The position numbers and the translations under genes are program-made. Of a stretch of DNA of 64,000 bases, positions 18,187 to 26,668 are shown in pieces. The DNA is from Flaviaesturariibacter aridisoli. Its GTDB lineage: Bacteria; Bacteroidota; Bacteroidia; Chitinophagales; Chitinophagaceae. The first letter of the stretch is position 1, and each line of letters begins with the position of its first letter. The DNA lies in assembly GCF_004343705.1 (NCBI RefSeq), contig NZ_SKFH01000009.1:1-64000 (forward strand), read 5' to 3'. The notes beneath the pieces were generated by a model. That model was not told the origin of the DNA and searched no databases. It saw only the letters and a program-made list of their open reading frames with translations.

Positions 18187-19251
18187 TCACGCCTTACTCA
18201 GTTCTTTCGCCACCTCGGCATCACTGATAAGCCCGATTTTCCGCGAATGCAGGATCGCGTCCTCGCTGTGACCGAAAAAGCAGGTCGCCACGCCCATCGC
18301 CTCGATGTTCCGGAGCACGGTCTTGACCTTTTCGTGGTTCTTCTTATATACATCCCGGATATACACCGCGTGAATGCGGCCGGGGAAGTGCTTCACCAAT
18401 GATTCGTAGATGTAGGGATCGTGCTGCGAGGAATCGCCCAGCAATACAAAGCGCTGCTTCGGGAAGCCCTCGATGATGCGCACGATCCGCGCAAACTTAC
18501 CCTGGTGGTTGTTTTGTCCCGTCTTGAGCAACTCGTTGAGCTGCTTCAGCACATTGAGCAGAAACACACCGCTGGGCAGGCGCTGCACGCGGGTAAACTC
18601 GAGCAGGTAATCGTAGAGGTTCCACTCCGAGCTCGACACGTAAAAGAACGGGTTGGGCGCATCGGGCGTTGTATTGCCGAGAGCCAGCAGCTGGTAATGA
18701 CGCACGACGCCTTCGAAGGGCATGCGGCTCCGCGCGTTTTGCGTAAACAGCACAAAGAGGCGCTTGCGCATATTGGCCGAGTGCGACACCAGGAAGGTAT
18801 CGTCCACATCGGAGATAAAACCGTACTGTGTGGGGTAAGGGATGTAGATGGACCCCGTGCCGGTAGCGAGCACCGAGTCGTCATCACCAAGGAGCTCTAC
18901 CTCGATCTCGTTCCAGCCCTGCTCGAGCGGTGGGATGTCTTTCCATTCAAACTTATAAAAGCCCGCTTTGTCGGCCTCGGTGCAAAGCGTGATGCCGTTC
19001 CAGTGCGTGCGCAGGCGGGCGCAGGCCCAGGGCTGCACCATAAAGAGGCGCAGCAGGGCCCAGCTGTTGTTGAGCACACTCTGCCGGTAGCGCTTGCGCG
19101 GGAGCGCGCTCTGGCGGAAAACATGCCCGTACAGCACGAGCTGCTCCGCATGCCCATAGCCGTGGTATACTTTTATTACCGTCTCGCGGGTAAGGCCCAG
19201 CCTGTGGAAAGCCCAGCTTTTCAGCCGGTGATAAAGCCTGCGTAATCCCAT
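18187..19251 (-). CDS. APP1-like phosphatidate phosphatase domain protein (DUF2183)
   Basis: A 354-aa protein with a C-terminal HAD-like App1 catalytic domain: FISDVDDTFLVSHSANMRKR (DxDxT nucleophile motif), FYVSSSEWNLYDYLLEF, and FVLLGDSSQHDPYIYESLVKHFPGRIHAVYIRDV. In yeast App1 this domain dephosphorylates phosphatidate; bacterial substrates are less known. The N-terminal 150 residues look like a beta-rich accessory domain. The ATG at 19251 leaves only 13 bases to the divergent lipid kinase, itself a lipid-phosphate enzyme, so the pair may work on related lipids. Confidence 0.85.
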   Translation of the reverse strand: MGLRRLYHRLKSWAFHRLGLTRETVIKVYHGYGHAEQLVLYGHVFRQSALPRKRYRQSVLNNSWALLRLFMVQPWACARLRTHWNGITLCTEADKAGFYKFEWKDIPPLEQGWNEIEVELLGDDDSVLATGTGSIYIPYPTQYGFISDVDDTFLVSHSANMRKRLFVLFTQNARSRMPFEGVVRHYQLLALGNTTPDAPNPFFYVSSSEWNLYDYLLEFTRVQRLPSGVFLLNVLKQLNELLKTGQNNHQGKFARIVRIIEGFPKQRFVLLGDSSQHDPYIYESLVKHFPGRIHAVYIRDVYKKNHEKVKTVLRNIEAMGVATCFFGHSEDAILHSRKIGLISDAEVAKELSKA

Positions 19252-19264
19252 ATCAAAGTAAGCT

Positions 19265-20164
19265 ATGCAGAAAGAAGGCCAACTCCGTGTGCTGTTTGTG
19301 ATCAACCCTGTGTCGGGCGGCAAGGCAAAGACGGATTGGGAGACGCAGATCCGGAATACGATCCGCGACTCCATTCACGAGATGGAATTTTTCCTGCTTA
19401 CGGGCGAGGACGATGAAAGCTCCGTGCGCCACCACATCGAGCGGGTGCAGCCCGACCGCGTGGTGGCCGTGGGCGGCGACGGCACGGTGAAACTGGTGGC
19501 GGGCCTCCTGCTCGACCGCAACATTCCCCTGGGCATTTTGCCGGCGGGCTCGGCCAACGGCATGGCCCGTGAGTTCGGCCTGCCCCTCGACGTGGAAAGT
19601 GCCCTCAAGGTCGTGCTCGGGGGTATCCCCACGCCCATCGATCTCCTGTCGGTCAACGACGGCGACATCTGTATCCACCTCTCCGACCTCGGCCTCAACG
19701 CGATGCTGGTGAAATATTTCGAGGGCTCCAAAAAACGCGGGATGTGGGGCTACGGCCGCGCTGTGCTCCGCGTGTTGTGGCAGAAGCAGAAGATCCACGC
19801 ATCCATTGAGACCGACAAAGAATCCGTGCGGCGCGGCGCCTACATGATCGTGCTGGCCAATGCCCGCAAGTACGGCACCGGTGCCAACATCAACCCCGAC
19901 GGCGACCCCTCCGACGGCTACTTCGAGGTAGTGATCGTGCGGCGCCTCAACCTCGTGGAGATCCTCAAGGCGCTGTTTACGAACCGCTCCTTCGATGCGT
20001 CCAAGATCGAGGTGCTGAAGGCGCGGCAGGTGACCATTCAAACGAGCAAGCGGACCTACTTCCAGGTGGACGGCGAATACCGCGGTAAGACCGGCCGCGT
20101 AGTGGCGCACATCCTGCCCGCCGCGGTGAAGGTGCTGCTGCCGGCGAAAGATCGTGAAAGCTGA
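19265..20164 (+). CDS. Diacylglycerol/sphingolipid kinase family protein (YegS/BmrU-like)
   Basis: A 299-aa lipid kinase. It has LFVINPVSGGKAKTDWE at the N-terminus, VAVGGDGTVKLVAGLLL (the GGDGT nucleotide motif), ILPAGSANGMAREFGLP, and a C-terminal beta domain with YFQVDGEYRG. The lipid acceptor cannot be told from sequence; in Bacteroidota, candidates include diacylglycerol and sphingoid bases. It is divergently paired with the APP1 phosphatase gene. Confidence 0.9.
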   Translation: MQKEGQLRVLFVINPVSGGKAKTDWETQIRNTIRDSIHEMEFFLLTGEDDESSVRHHIERVQPDRVVAVGGDGTVKLVAGLLLDRNIPLGILPAGSANGMAREFGLPLDVESALKVVLGGIPTPIDLLSVNDGDICIHLSDLGLNAMLVKYFEGSKKRGMWGYGRAVLRVLWQKQKIHASIETDKESVRRGAYMIVLANARKYGTGANINPDGDPSDGYFEVVIVRRLNLVEILKALFTNRSFDASKIEVLKARQVTIQTSKRTYFQVDGEYRGKTGRVVAHILPAAVKVLLPAKDRES

Positions 20165-20265
20165 GTCGTCGTCCCTTCGTCATCGTTCCTGCGGAAAGGG
20201 GTCCTGTGCCCCCCGGCAGCCTCGACCTGGGACCAACGTCCTGCTTTTGGCCCGGCCCCAACCCT

Positions 20266-20303
20266 GGGAGGGGTTAAACCGCGTGGATTGAACCGTTCCA
20301 TAG
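20266..20303 (-). repeat. Inverted diverged copy of the 42-bp unit
   Basis: Starting GGGAGGGGTTAAACCGCG and ending GTTCCATAG, this stretch matches the reverse complement of the tandem unit that follows (expected GGGAGGGGTTAAACGCGC and TTTCCATAG), with a few differences. It could pair with any downstream unit. Confidence 0.7.
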
Positions 20304-20307
20304 CCTG

Positions 20308-20620
20308 GGAAAGGACTAATCGGGCGCGTTCAGCCCCTCCCCACCCTATGGAAAGGACTAATCGGGCGCGTTTAGCCCTTTCCCTACCCTATGGAAAGGA
20401 CTAATCGGGCGCGTTTAACCCCTCCCCACCCTATGGAAAGGACTAATCAGGCGCGTTTAACCCCTCCCGACCCTATGGAAAGGACGAATCGGGCGCGTTT
20501 AACCCCTCCCCACCCTATGGAAAGGACTAATCGGGCGCGTTTAGCCCTTTCCCTACCCTTGGGGAAGGACCAAATTCAAGCGTTTAGCCCTTTCCCTACC
20601 CTTGCGAAAGCGTGCTATCA
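20308..20620 (+). repeat. 42-bp tandem repeat array (about 6 full units plus decayed ones)
   Basis: Units starting GGAAAGGACTAATCGGGCGC begin at 20308, 20350, 20393, 20435, 20477 and 20519, a period of 42 (one 43). The second half alternates between AACCCCTCCCCACCCTAT and AGCCCTTTCCCTACCCTAT versions. One and a half degenerate units follow to about 20620. The array fills most of the 546-base gap between the lipid kinase and csbD genes. Although 42 is a multiple of three, no start or family supports coding. Confidence 0.9.
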
Positions 20621-20710
20621 ATACGGTGGCCCTTCCCTGCCCCTACAGCCGGGCAGCGAGGCGCCGGAACTGGCACAATTCTTTTCCCCTTTGCCCTAAA
20701 CTCCCCGATC

Positions 20711-20899
20711 ATGGACAGACTGGAATTAAAAGGCAAATGGAACGAGTGGAAGGGTAAGGCCAAGCAGGCCCACGGCGATCTGACCGATGACGACCTGCGC
20801 TACGAAGACGGCAAGGAAGACGAACTCTTCGGCCGCCTGCAGCAAAAGCTGGGCAAAACCCGCGACGAGGTCATCACCTGGTTGCGCGGCCTCGGCTAA
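20711..20899 (+). CDS. CsbD family stress protein
   Basis: A 62-aa protein starting [19 protein letters not shown], the CsbD signature, followed by [27 protein letters not shown]. CsbD proteins are small, hydrophilic and often induced by general stress; the molecular role is unknown. The start is fixed by the family N-terminus. It lies directly downstream of the 42-bp repeat array. Confidence 0.9.
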   Translation: MDRLELKGKWNEWKGKAKQAHGDLTDDDLRYEDGKEDELFGRLQQKLGKTRDEVITWLRGLG

Positions 20900-21098
20900 G
20901 CGCTTTTCCCTGCAACATCCCCAAGCCCGCCCCGTGCGGGCTTTTCTGTGTGAGCGTAGGGCGGGTGCGGAATTGTGCCCTGGAGGGCAGCTGAAAAGAA
21001 TAGTATACGTTGGTGAGCGACGACGACAGGCTACTGTACCTTAAAAAAAGCGCGTAGCTGTACCGATCAAAAGCACCGGTTGCGGTGTAGCTTAGCTG

Positions 21099-21638
21099 AT
21101 GCAAACTTCCGCAGCGCCCAACCCCATTTCGATCGAACGTTCGATCGAGCTCCTCGAACGCACCCCGTCGGTGCTTCGCAGTCTTTTGCAGGACCTGCCC
21201 GCGCATTGGACCACCGCCACCGAAGGTCCCGGCACCTGGAGTCCCTACGACGTGGTAGGCCACCTGGTGCACGCCGAACGCGTGGCCTGGATCGCGCGTG
21301 CGGAACTCATTCTTTCAGACCGGGAAGACAAGACCTTTCCACCGCTCGACCGCTTTGCCCAGTTCGAGGAAAGCAAGGGCAAAACAATGCACCAACTGCT
21401 CGATGATTTCGATGCCCATCGTTCCGCCAACCTGAATGCCTTACGGCAATTACCTTCGGGCGAGGCGCTGCAGCGTACCGGTGTTCACCCGCAATTCGGC
21501 AACGTCACCCTCGCGCAGTTGCTCGCAACGTGGACGGTGCACGACCTCGATCATATCAACCAGATCGTACGCGTGCTGGCGAAGCAGTACGGCGAAGCCG
21601 TTGGTCCCTGGAAGGCCAACCTGCGGATCCTCCGCTGA
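21099..21638 (+). CDS. DinB-like (DinB_2) four-helix metal protein
   Basis: A 179-aa protein with the DinB_2 pattern: SPYDVVGHLVHAERVAW in helix 2 and LATWTVHDLDHINQIVRVL in the last third supply the three His expected to bind a divalent metal. Members are thiol-dependent transferases or unknown. TAGCTTAG at 21086-21093 is a weak -7-like element three bases before the ATG. Confidence 0.85.
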   Translation: MQTSAAPNPISIERSIELLERTPSVLRSLLQDLPAHWTTATEGPGTWSPYDVVGHLVHAERVAWIARAELILSDREDKTFPPLDRFAQFEESKGKTMHQLLDDFDAHRSANLNALRQLPSGEALQRTGVHPQFGNVTLAQLLATWTVHDLDHINQIVRVLAKQYGEAVGPWKANLRILR

Positions 21639-22056
21639 ACCGCGCCCCGGCACCCCTCTTTGTTTTAGTCGTGCCTGGAAAAAGTTCCCGCGGCAAGCAA
21701 CAAAAATGCCTTGGCCGGTCGGACCATTTCCAGGCATCGGTGGCGGAACAATTACCACATTCTTCAGCTTTCCTGCACGCGGGGGCACCGGCGCCGGAAA
21801 CGCCGGCGGATACTAGCAGGCTGGCAATCATATTTTTAGCGCACTTGCTTCGCCCGGCGCGCCGTCTTTTAATTTCCGGGCCACGCAGGGGAACGGTTTT
21901 TTTATTTTACGGGATATCCCCTTCTCTTCCCTTCGCTCCTTCCCCGGAGCCACACAGCGGGCCACACCCCGAATACAGAAAGAACAACAAAGCTTTCCGG
22001 CGGTTTCCCAACCGTCTCCATCGTTCTTTCATTTATCAACATAAACCGTCCAAAAC
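21639..22056. other. Gene-free stretch
   Basis: 418 bases with no convincing gene. It contains a GC-rich palindromic patch (GCGCCGGAAACGCCGGCG, about 21791-21808) and a TATTTTTA -7-like element at 21831-21838, about 220 bases before the copper-protein gene. Frames that stay open here lack family features. Confidence 0.5.
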
Positions 22057-22401
22057 ATGGAACACAATTCCCGCAAGTACCAGTACTGCATCGAAGCCTG
22101 CCAGCGCACCGCCGCCCTCTGCCAGCAATGCGCGAGCGCCTGTACGAGAGATGAAAACATTTCGAAGATGGCCCGCTGCATCCAGTTGACCATGGAGTGT
22201 GCCGCCCTGTGCACGGCTACGGCGCAACTACTGTGTATGAACAGCAGCATGGCCATGGAGCTGTGCAACCTCTGCGAAGAGCTTTGCGAACAGTGTTGTG
22301 CCGAATGCACTGCCTGCAACTCCGACATTTGCCGTGCCTGCGCCGAAGCGTGCAAGCGCTGCGCCGAGGAGTGCCGCCAGCTGGCCCCTGTTGCCGCCTG
22401 A
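22057..22401 (+). CDS. Cys-rich four-helix-bundle copper-binding protein (DUF326/Csp-like)
   Basis: A 114-aa protein with 21 cysteines arranged mostly as CxxC and CxxxC along helices (YQYCIEACQRTAALCQQC, LCNLCEELCEQCCAECTACN, CRACAEACKRCAEEC). This is the pattern of the DUF326 family, including copper storage proteins Csp1 and Csp3, whose four-helix bundle stores Cu(I) on inward-facing Cys. There is no signal peptide, so it should be cytosolic like Csp3. A long hairpin follows at 22414-22457. Confidence 0.88.
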   Translation: MEHNSRKYQYCIEACQRTAALCQQCASACTRDENISKMARCIQLTMECAALCTATAQLLCMNSSMAMELCNLCEELCEQCCAECTACNSDICRACAEACKRCAEECRQLAPVAA

Positions 22402-22413
22402 CCGGTCCAATGA

Positions 22414-22457
22414 ACAAATGCAGCATGCAGGCCCTGGTGCCTGCATGTTGCATTTGT
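22414..22457. terminator. Long hairpin after the copper-binding gene
   Basis: A 19-bp stem with one mismatch (22414-22432 with 22439-22457), loop 6. The core is GCATGCAGGC. No strong T-run follows on the plus strand, so it may stabilise the mRNA end or act as a terminator. Confidence 0.7.
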
Positions 22458-22508
22458 GGCTAACTTTCCGGACCGTTGTTTCTCGTCGCCTCCTGTAAAA
22501 TATCTGCC

Positions 22509-23078
22509 ATGCATCCCTCTTATCTCGAAAGCGTCATCAAGCAATTCGAATACTATAAGCTGCTGGGCGAAAAGACCTTCGCGCAGCTGAAAGAAGACGA
22601 CCTCTTCTGGCAACCCAACGACGAGAGCAATTCCATCGCACTTATTGTAAAGCACCTCTGGGGCAACATGCGCAGCCGCTGGACCGATTTCCTTACCACC
22701 GATGGTGAAAAGGAATGGCGCGACCGCGAATCGGAGTTTGACAACGACACAGAGAACGCCGCCGCGGTGCACGCCCGCTGGAACGAAGGCTGGTCCGTGC
22801 TGCTCGACACCCTACGCTCGCTGACGGAAGCGGACCTGCAAAAGACGGTGTATGTCCGCAACCAGGGACATACGGTGCTCGAAGCCATCAACCGCCAGCT
22901 GGCGCATTATCCCTACCACGTGGGCCAGATCGTTTACATCGGCAAGCTCCGCGCGCAGCACTGGGCCTCGCTCTCCATCCCGCGCGGCGGCTCCCGGGCC
23001 TTCAACGCCGAAAAGTTCGCGCAGCCCAAACACGATGCCCACTTCACGGATGAATTCCTGAAGCGGTCCTCGGGCTAA
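22509..23078 (+). CDS. DUF1572 family protein (DinB-like fold)
   Basis: A 189-aa protein with the DUF1572 layout: YLESVIKQFEYYKLLGEKTFAQL, SIALIVKHLWGNMRSRW carrying the first His, and AINRQLAHYPYHVGQIVYIGKL carrying two more. It probably binds a metal in a DinB-type four-helix bundle; the function is unknown. It is the second DinB-superfamily protein within 2 kb. The stop codon lies in the loop of the terminator hairpin at 23068-23087. Confidence 0.85.
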   Translation: MHPSYLESVIKQFEYYKLLGEKTFAQLKEDDLFWQPNDESNSIALIVKHLWGNMRSRWTDFLTTDGEKEWRDRESEFDNDTENAAAVHARWNEGWSVLLDTLRSLTEADLQKTVYVRNQGHTVLEAINRQLAHYPYHVGQIVYIGKLRAQHWASLSIPRGGSRAFNAEKFAQPKHDAHFTDEFLKRSSG

Positions 23079-23094
23079 AGCCCGAGGCAAAAAA
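23068..23094 (+). terminator. Hairpin containing the DUF1572 stop codon
   Basis: CCTCGGGCT pairs with AGCCCGAGG (23068-23076 with 23079-23087), followed by CAAAAAAG. The TAA stop overlaps the tight loop. An A-run rather than a T-run follows, so it would terminate better in the reverse direction. Confidence 0.5.
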
Positions 23095-23361
23095 GTAATG
23101 CCGCTACGCGGCAAAGCGCCGTGCCCTGTAAGCGCCAGCCTCCACTGCTTGCAACCCTCCCTCACCCCGGATTCCAAACGACCTTCCCTTACCGCAGCAC
23201 CGCCCGGGTGCTCGTTGGTAGCACACGCGTTCCTGTGCGCTTGGTGAATCGCGCTTCGGCCCATGCAGCAAAATCAACGGTTCATGCGCCCCGCCCCTTC
23301 CGCCCTCCGAAGGAAATCGAACCTTTGTGCCGCATTCGCAACGAAACCCAAAAACACCAAC

Positions 23362-24318
23362 ATGAAAAAAGTATTGCGGTACCTGCTGTTTACCGTGCTC
23401 GGCCTGGTCGTCCTCGTCGGCCTGGCCGCTTCCTTTGTCGCCGTGCGCGGCATTCCCACGCAAAAGGCGCAACATATCGACCTGAAAGTGGACCCTACCC
23501 CGGCGCGCCTCGCCCGCGGCGAGCAACTGGCCTCCCTCCTGTGCAAAAGCTGCCACCTCGATCCCAACACCAATAAATTCACCGGCAAGCGCCTCGACGA
23601 CGCTCCGCAGTTCGGCAGCATCTATTCGCGCAACATCACGCAGCATCCCGAATTCGGCATCGGCAAGTGGAGCGACGGCGACCTCGCCTACCTGCTCCGC
23701 ACCGGCGTACGTCCCGACGGCACCTACATCCCGCTGATGGTAGCGCTGAAGGAAAGCTCCGACGAAGACATCTACTCCATCATCGCCTTCCTGCGCTCCG
23801 GGCACACCTGGGTGCAGCCCGACAACACGCGGCAGCCGCAGACGAAGTATTCCTTTCTTACCAAGTTCCTCACCAACGCCGGCATCCTGCTCAAGCCGGG
23901 CACCTATCCCACGAAGCCCATCCCGCAGCCCGACACGACCAACAAGGCCGCCTGGGGCCGCTACATCGCCCTTCAGCTCGATTGCTGGGTGTGCCACTCC
24001 AAAGACTTTCTGAAGCTCGACTCCGACCATCCCGAAAACTCGCTCGGCTACTTTGGTGGCGGCAATGCCCTCAAGACGCCCGACGGCAAAGACATCTTCA
24101 GCCGCAACCTCACCATGGACGAGGCCACCGGCATCGGCCGCTGGAGCGAAGCGGATTTCCTGCGCGCCGTGAAGTTCGGCCAGGCGCCGGCCGGCCAACC
24201 CGCCCTCCGCGAGCCGATGCCCAAGTTTTCCACGCTCAGCGACGCCGAAACGCGCGCCATCTTCGCCTACCTCAAAACGGTGCCGAAGATCAGCAACCCC
24301 GTGGAGCGGAAATTCTAG
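23362..24318 (+). CDS. Membrane-anchored dihaem c-type cytochrome
   Basis: A 318-aa protein with an N-terminal anchor (MKKVLRYLLFTVLGLVVLVG) and two haem-binding sites: LLCKSCHLDP at about residues 59-63 and LDCWVCHSKDF near 210. Each half has a downstream Met that could be the sixth ligand (for example PLMVALKES). It faces the periplasm and may pass electrons in respiration or to a partner oxidase. It needs the haem export system encoded at 11322-13058. The start at 23362 is set by the signal anchor. Confidence 0.9.
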   Translation: MKKVLRYLLFTVLGLVVLVGLAASFVAVRGIPTQKAQHIDLKVDPTPARLARGEQLASLLCKSCHLDPNTNKFTGKRLDDAPQFGSIYSRNITQHPEFGIGKWSDGDLAYLLRTGVRPDGTYIPLMVALKESSDEDIYSIIAFLRSGHTWVQPDNTRQPQTKYSFLTKFLTNAGILLKPGTYPTKPIPQPDTTNKAAWGRYIALQLDCWVCHSKDFLKLDSDHPENSLGYFGGGNALKTPDGKDIFSRNLTMDEATGIGRWSEADFLRAVKFGQAPAGQPALREPMPKFSTLSDAETRAIFAYLKTVPKISNPVERKF

Positions 24319-24358
24319 CGGCGCGGGCGGCAAATGCCGGCGCAATGAACGAAAAAGG

Positions 24359-24366
24359 TACCTTTG
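24359..24366 (+). promoter_or_regulatory. -7 element upstream of the 42-aa membrane protein
   Basis: TACCTTTG, an exact match to TAnnTTTG. Its only plausible target on the plus strand is the small gene at 24467, with a leader near 95 bases. Confidence 0.45.
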
Positions 24367-24466
24367 CAGCCCTGCCAGCTGCAGTTCCGGGGGAAGGACC
24401 GCATCTTCCGTAGAACTACTGAAAGGCCTCCGTATCTTCATTCCTGCCGCCCAAAACGACCGCCCT

Positions 24467-24595
24467 ATGCAAATAAAGAAACTCCTGGCCCTCATCGTGG
24501 TGGCGATCCTCATCATGGTGGTGCTCTTCCTGATCAATTCGCAGTTCGACACCTTCAAGGATCCCGCGGAAATGCAGGAATACACCGAGAACTGA
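24467..24595 (+). CDS. Small single-pass membrane protein (42 aa)
   Basis: A 42-aa open frame: MQIKKLLALIVVAILIMVVL begins it, then FLINSQFDTFKDPAEMQEYTEN. It has a short basic N-terminus, one strong transmembrane helix of about 20 residues and an acidic tail, the layout of small membrane subunits or regulators. A promoter element lies at 24359, and a hairpin separates it from the ABC-F gene. It is too short for similarity-based naming, so the coding call rests on composition and context. Confidence 0.55.
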   Translation: MQIKKLLALIVVAILIMVVLFLINSQFDTFKDPAEMQEYTEN

Positions 24596-24643
24596 CCGGG
24601 CGACACCCGCCGAATCGCATAAGGCCCCCTTACACAGGGGGCT

Positions 24644-24651
24644 TATCTTTG
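24644..24651 (+). promoter_or_regulatory. -7 element, predicted leaderless promoter of the ABC-F gene
   Basis: TATCTTTG, exact, followed by CGCC and the ATG at 24656. A GC hairpin (AAGGCCCCCT with AGGGGGCTT, 24620-24645) occupies the -33 region. Confidence 0.65.
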
Positions 24652-24655
24652 CGCC

Positions 24656-26539
24656 ATGCATTATGTGACGGCACAGGCACTGACGAAGTCGTACGGCGTA
24701 AAGCCGCTGTTCGAGAATCTTACCTTTCATATTTCCGAAGGCGACAAGATCGCCCTGGTGGCCCGCAACGGTTCGGGCAAATCCACCCTGCTCAAGATCA
24801 TCGGCGGACAGGAGATCGCCGACGACGGAACGGTGTGGGTGAATAAAGACGTGGACACAGCCTTCTTTGAGCAGGAACCCCGCCTCATCGAGCACGCCAA
24901 CATCCTCGACAACATCTTTTACCACGACAACCCCGTGCTCAACTGCATCAAGGCCTACGAGGACGCCCTCGATGCCCGCGACGAAGCCCGCACCAACGAG
25001 CTGCTGCTGCAGATGGACGAGCTCGGCGCCTGGGATTTCGAGGCCAAGGTGAAGCAAATCCTCGGCAAGCTCAACATCCACAACCTGCAGCAGGCGGTGG
25101 GCACACTTTCCGGTGGCCAGAAAAAACGCGTGGCCCTCGCCCGCACCCTCATCGACATCGGCTTCGAGCACAAACACGTGCTCCTCATCATGGACGAACC
25201 GACCAACCACCTCGATGTGGAAATGGTGGAATGGCTCGAGCACTACCTCAATAAGGAAAACACCACGCTGCTGATGGTGACCCACGACCGCTACTTCCTC
25301 GACGCCGTGTGTGAAGAAGTGTGGGAACTCGACAACGGCATCCTCTACATACATAAGGGCGACTACGCCAACTACCTGGAAAAGAAAGCCGCGCGCGAGG
25401 AGAGCGAAGCCGCCTCGATCGAAAAGGCACGCAACCTCTATCGCAAGGAGCTCGAATGGATGCGCAAGCAGCCGAAGGCCCGTACCACGAAAAGCAAGAG
25501 CCGCCAGGATAATTTCTACGAGGTGGAAAAGCGTGCCAAGCAAAAGATGGCCGAGCAGCAGCTCGAGCTGCAGGCGAAGATGAACCGACTCGGCGGTAAG
25601 GTGGCCGAGCTCAAGAAGGTGTACAAAAGCTACGGCGACAAGGCTATCCTCAAAGGCTTCGACTATACGTTCAAGAAAGGCGAGCGCGTAGGTATCGTGG
25701 GCAAGAACGGCGCCGGCAAATCCACCTTCGTCAACATCCTGCAAGGCATCGAGGAAGCCGATTCGGGCAAAATCAATATCGGCGACACCGTGGTGTTCGG
25801 CAACTATTCGCAAACGGGTCTCGAGCTGAAGAGCGACCTCCGCGTCATTGAGTTCGTGAAGGGCATCGCCGAAAACTTCCCGCTGGCCAACGGGCGCTTT
25901 CTCAGCGCGGCGCAGTTCCTGGAGCTGTTCCTGTTTTCGCCCGAGCAGCAATACACCTATGTGAGCAAGCTCAGTGGCGGCGAAAAACGGCGCCTGCACC
26001 TGCTGTCGATCCTGTTTCGCAACCCCAATTTCCTGGTGCTCGACGAGCCCACCAACGACCTCGACCTGCCCACGCTGTCGGTGCTGGAAAACTTCCTGCT
26101 CGAATTCAGTGGCTGCCTGCTGATCATCTCCCACGACCGCTACTTTATGGACCGCCTCGTGGATCACCTGTTCGTGTTCGAGGGCGACGGCGTCATCCGC
26201 GATTTCCCCGGCAACTACTCGCAATACCGCGAGCAGCAGAAGCTCGACCAGGAAGCCGAAGCCGAGGCGCGCCGGGAAGAAAAGGCCGCGGCAGCCACCG
26301 CACCTGCCGCCACCGTTGCCGAGAAGAAGCGCAAGCTGTCGTTCAAGGAACAGCGCGAATTCCAGCTGCTCGGCGACGAGCTCGCGACCCTCGAAAAAGA
26401 ACGCGCAGCGCTGACGGAAAAGATGACAGGCAACCTGCCCTACGACGAATTGCAAAAGGCCGCCGACCGCGTGGCTGCCATCAACGAAGCAATCGATGAA
26501 AAAGAAATGCGCTGGCTCGAGCTGAGCGAGCTGGGATAG
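24656..26539 (+). CDS. ABC-F family ATPase (Uup-like)
   Basis: A 627-aa soluble protein with two ABC domains and no membrane segment. Walker A motifs are ARNGSGKST (about residue 38) and GKNGAGKST (about 350). Signatures are LSGGQKKR and LSGGEKRR, each followed by a DEPTNxLD Walker B. The linker about 245-310 (SIEKARNLYRKELEWMRKQPKARTTKSKSRQD) and the charged C-terminal coiled coil match the Uup subgroup, which acts on ribosomes and branched DNA. No antibiotic-resistance role can be inferred. Confidence 0.92.
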   Translation: MHYVTAQALTKSYGVKPLFENLTFHISEGDKIALVARNGSGKSTLLKIIGGQEIADDGTVWVNKDVDTAFFEQEPRLIEHANILDNIFYHDNPVLNCIKAYEDALDARDEARTNELLLQMDELGAWDFEAKVKQILGKLNIHNLQQAVGTLSGGQKKRVALARTLIDIGFEHKHVLLIMDEPTNHLDVEMVEWLEHYLNKENTTLLMVTHDRYFLDAVCEEVWELDNGILYIHKGDYANYLEKKAAREESEAASIEKARNLYRKELEWMRKQPKARTTKSKSRQDNFYEVEKRAKQKMAEQQLELQAKMNRLGGKVAELKKVYKSYGDKAILKGFDYTFKKGERVGIVGKNGAGKSTFVNILQGIEEADSGKINIGDTVVFGNYSQTGLELKSDLRVIEFVKGIAENFPLANGRFLSAAQFLELFLFSPEQQYTYVSKLSGGEKRRLHLLSILFRNPNFLVLDEPTNDLDLPTLSVLENFLLEFSGCLLIISHDRYFMDRLVDHLFVFEGDGVIRDFPGNYSQYREQQKLDQEAEAEARREEKAAAATAPAATVAEKKRKLSFKEQREFQLLGDELATLEKERAALTEKMTGNLPYDELQKAADRVAAINEAIDEKEMRWLELSELG

Positions 26540-26540
26540 A

Positions 26541-26652
26541 GCAAGAACGCAGATCCCGCAAGCGGGATACGCGGATTGATTAAGATCAGGTATGATATTT
26601 CATTGATTACATCCGCGTTGATCTTAATAATCATTAAAATCGGCGTTCTTTC
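26541..26652. repeat. Palindromic intergenic element with AAGAACGC ends
   Basis: The outer ends AAGAACGC (26543-26550) and GCGTTCTT (26643-26650) pair. Inside, ACGCGGAT (26569-26576) pairs with ATCCGCGT (26611-26618) and GATTGATTAAGATCA resembles the complement of TGATCTTAATAATC. A related element lies at 37886-37982. Confidence 0.7.
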
Positions 26653-26668
26653 TCTATCCCACCGGGGC

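Noticed and set aside
20266-20620. CRISPR array
   Set aside because: The units touch each other with no unique spacers, and there are no cas genes.
20391-20699. A frame of 14-residue repeats (MERTNRARLTPPHP) across the 42-bp array
   Set aside because: It follows from the 42-base period being divisible by three. One unit is 43 bases long, the frame has no promoter or family, and the same words appear inverted at 20266-20303.
24364-24846. A 160-codon frame starting upstream of the ABC-F gene
   Set aside because: It runs into the ABC-F gene in another frame, its product looks random, and the same DNA holds the better-supported 42-aa frame.
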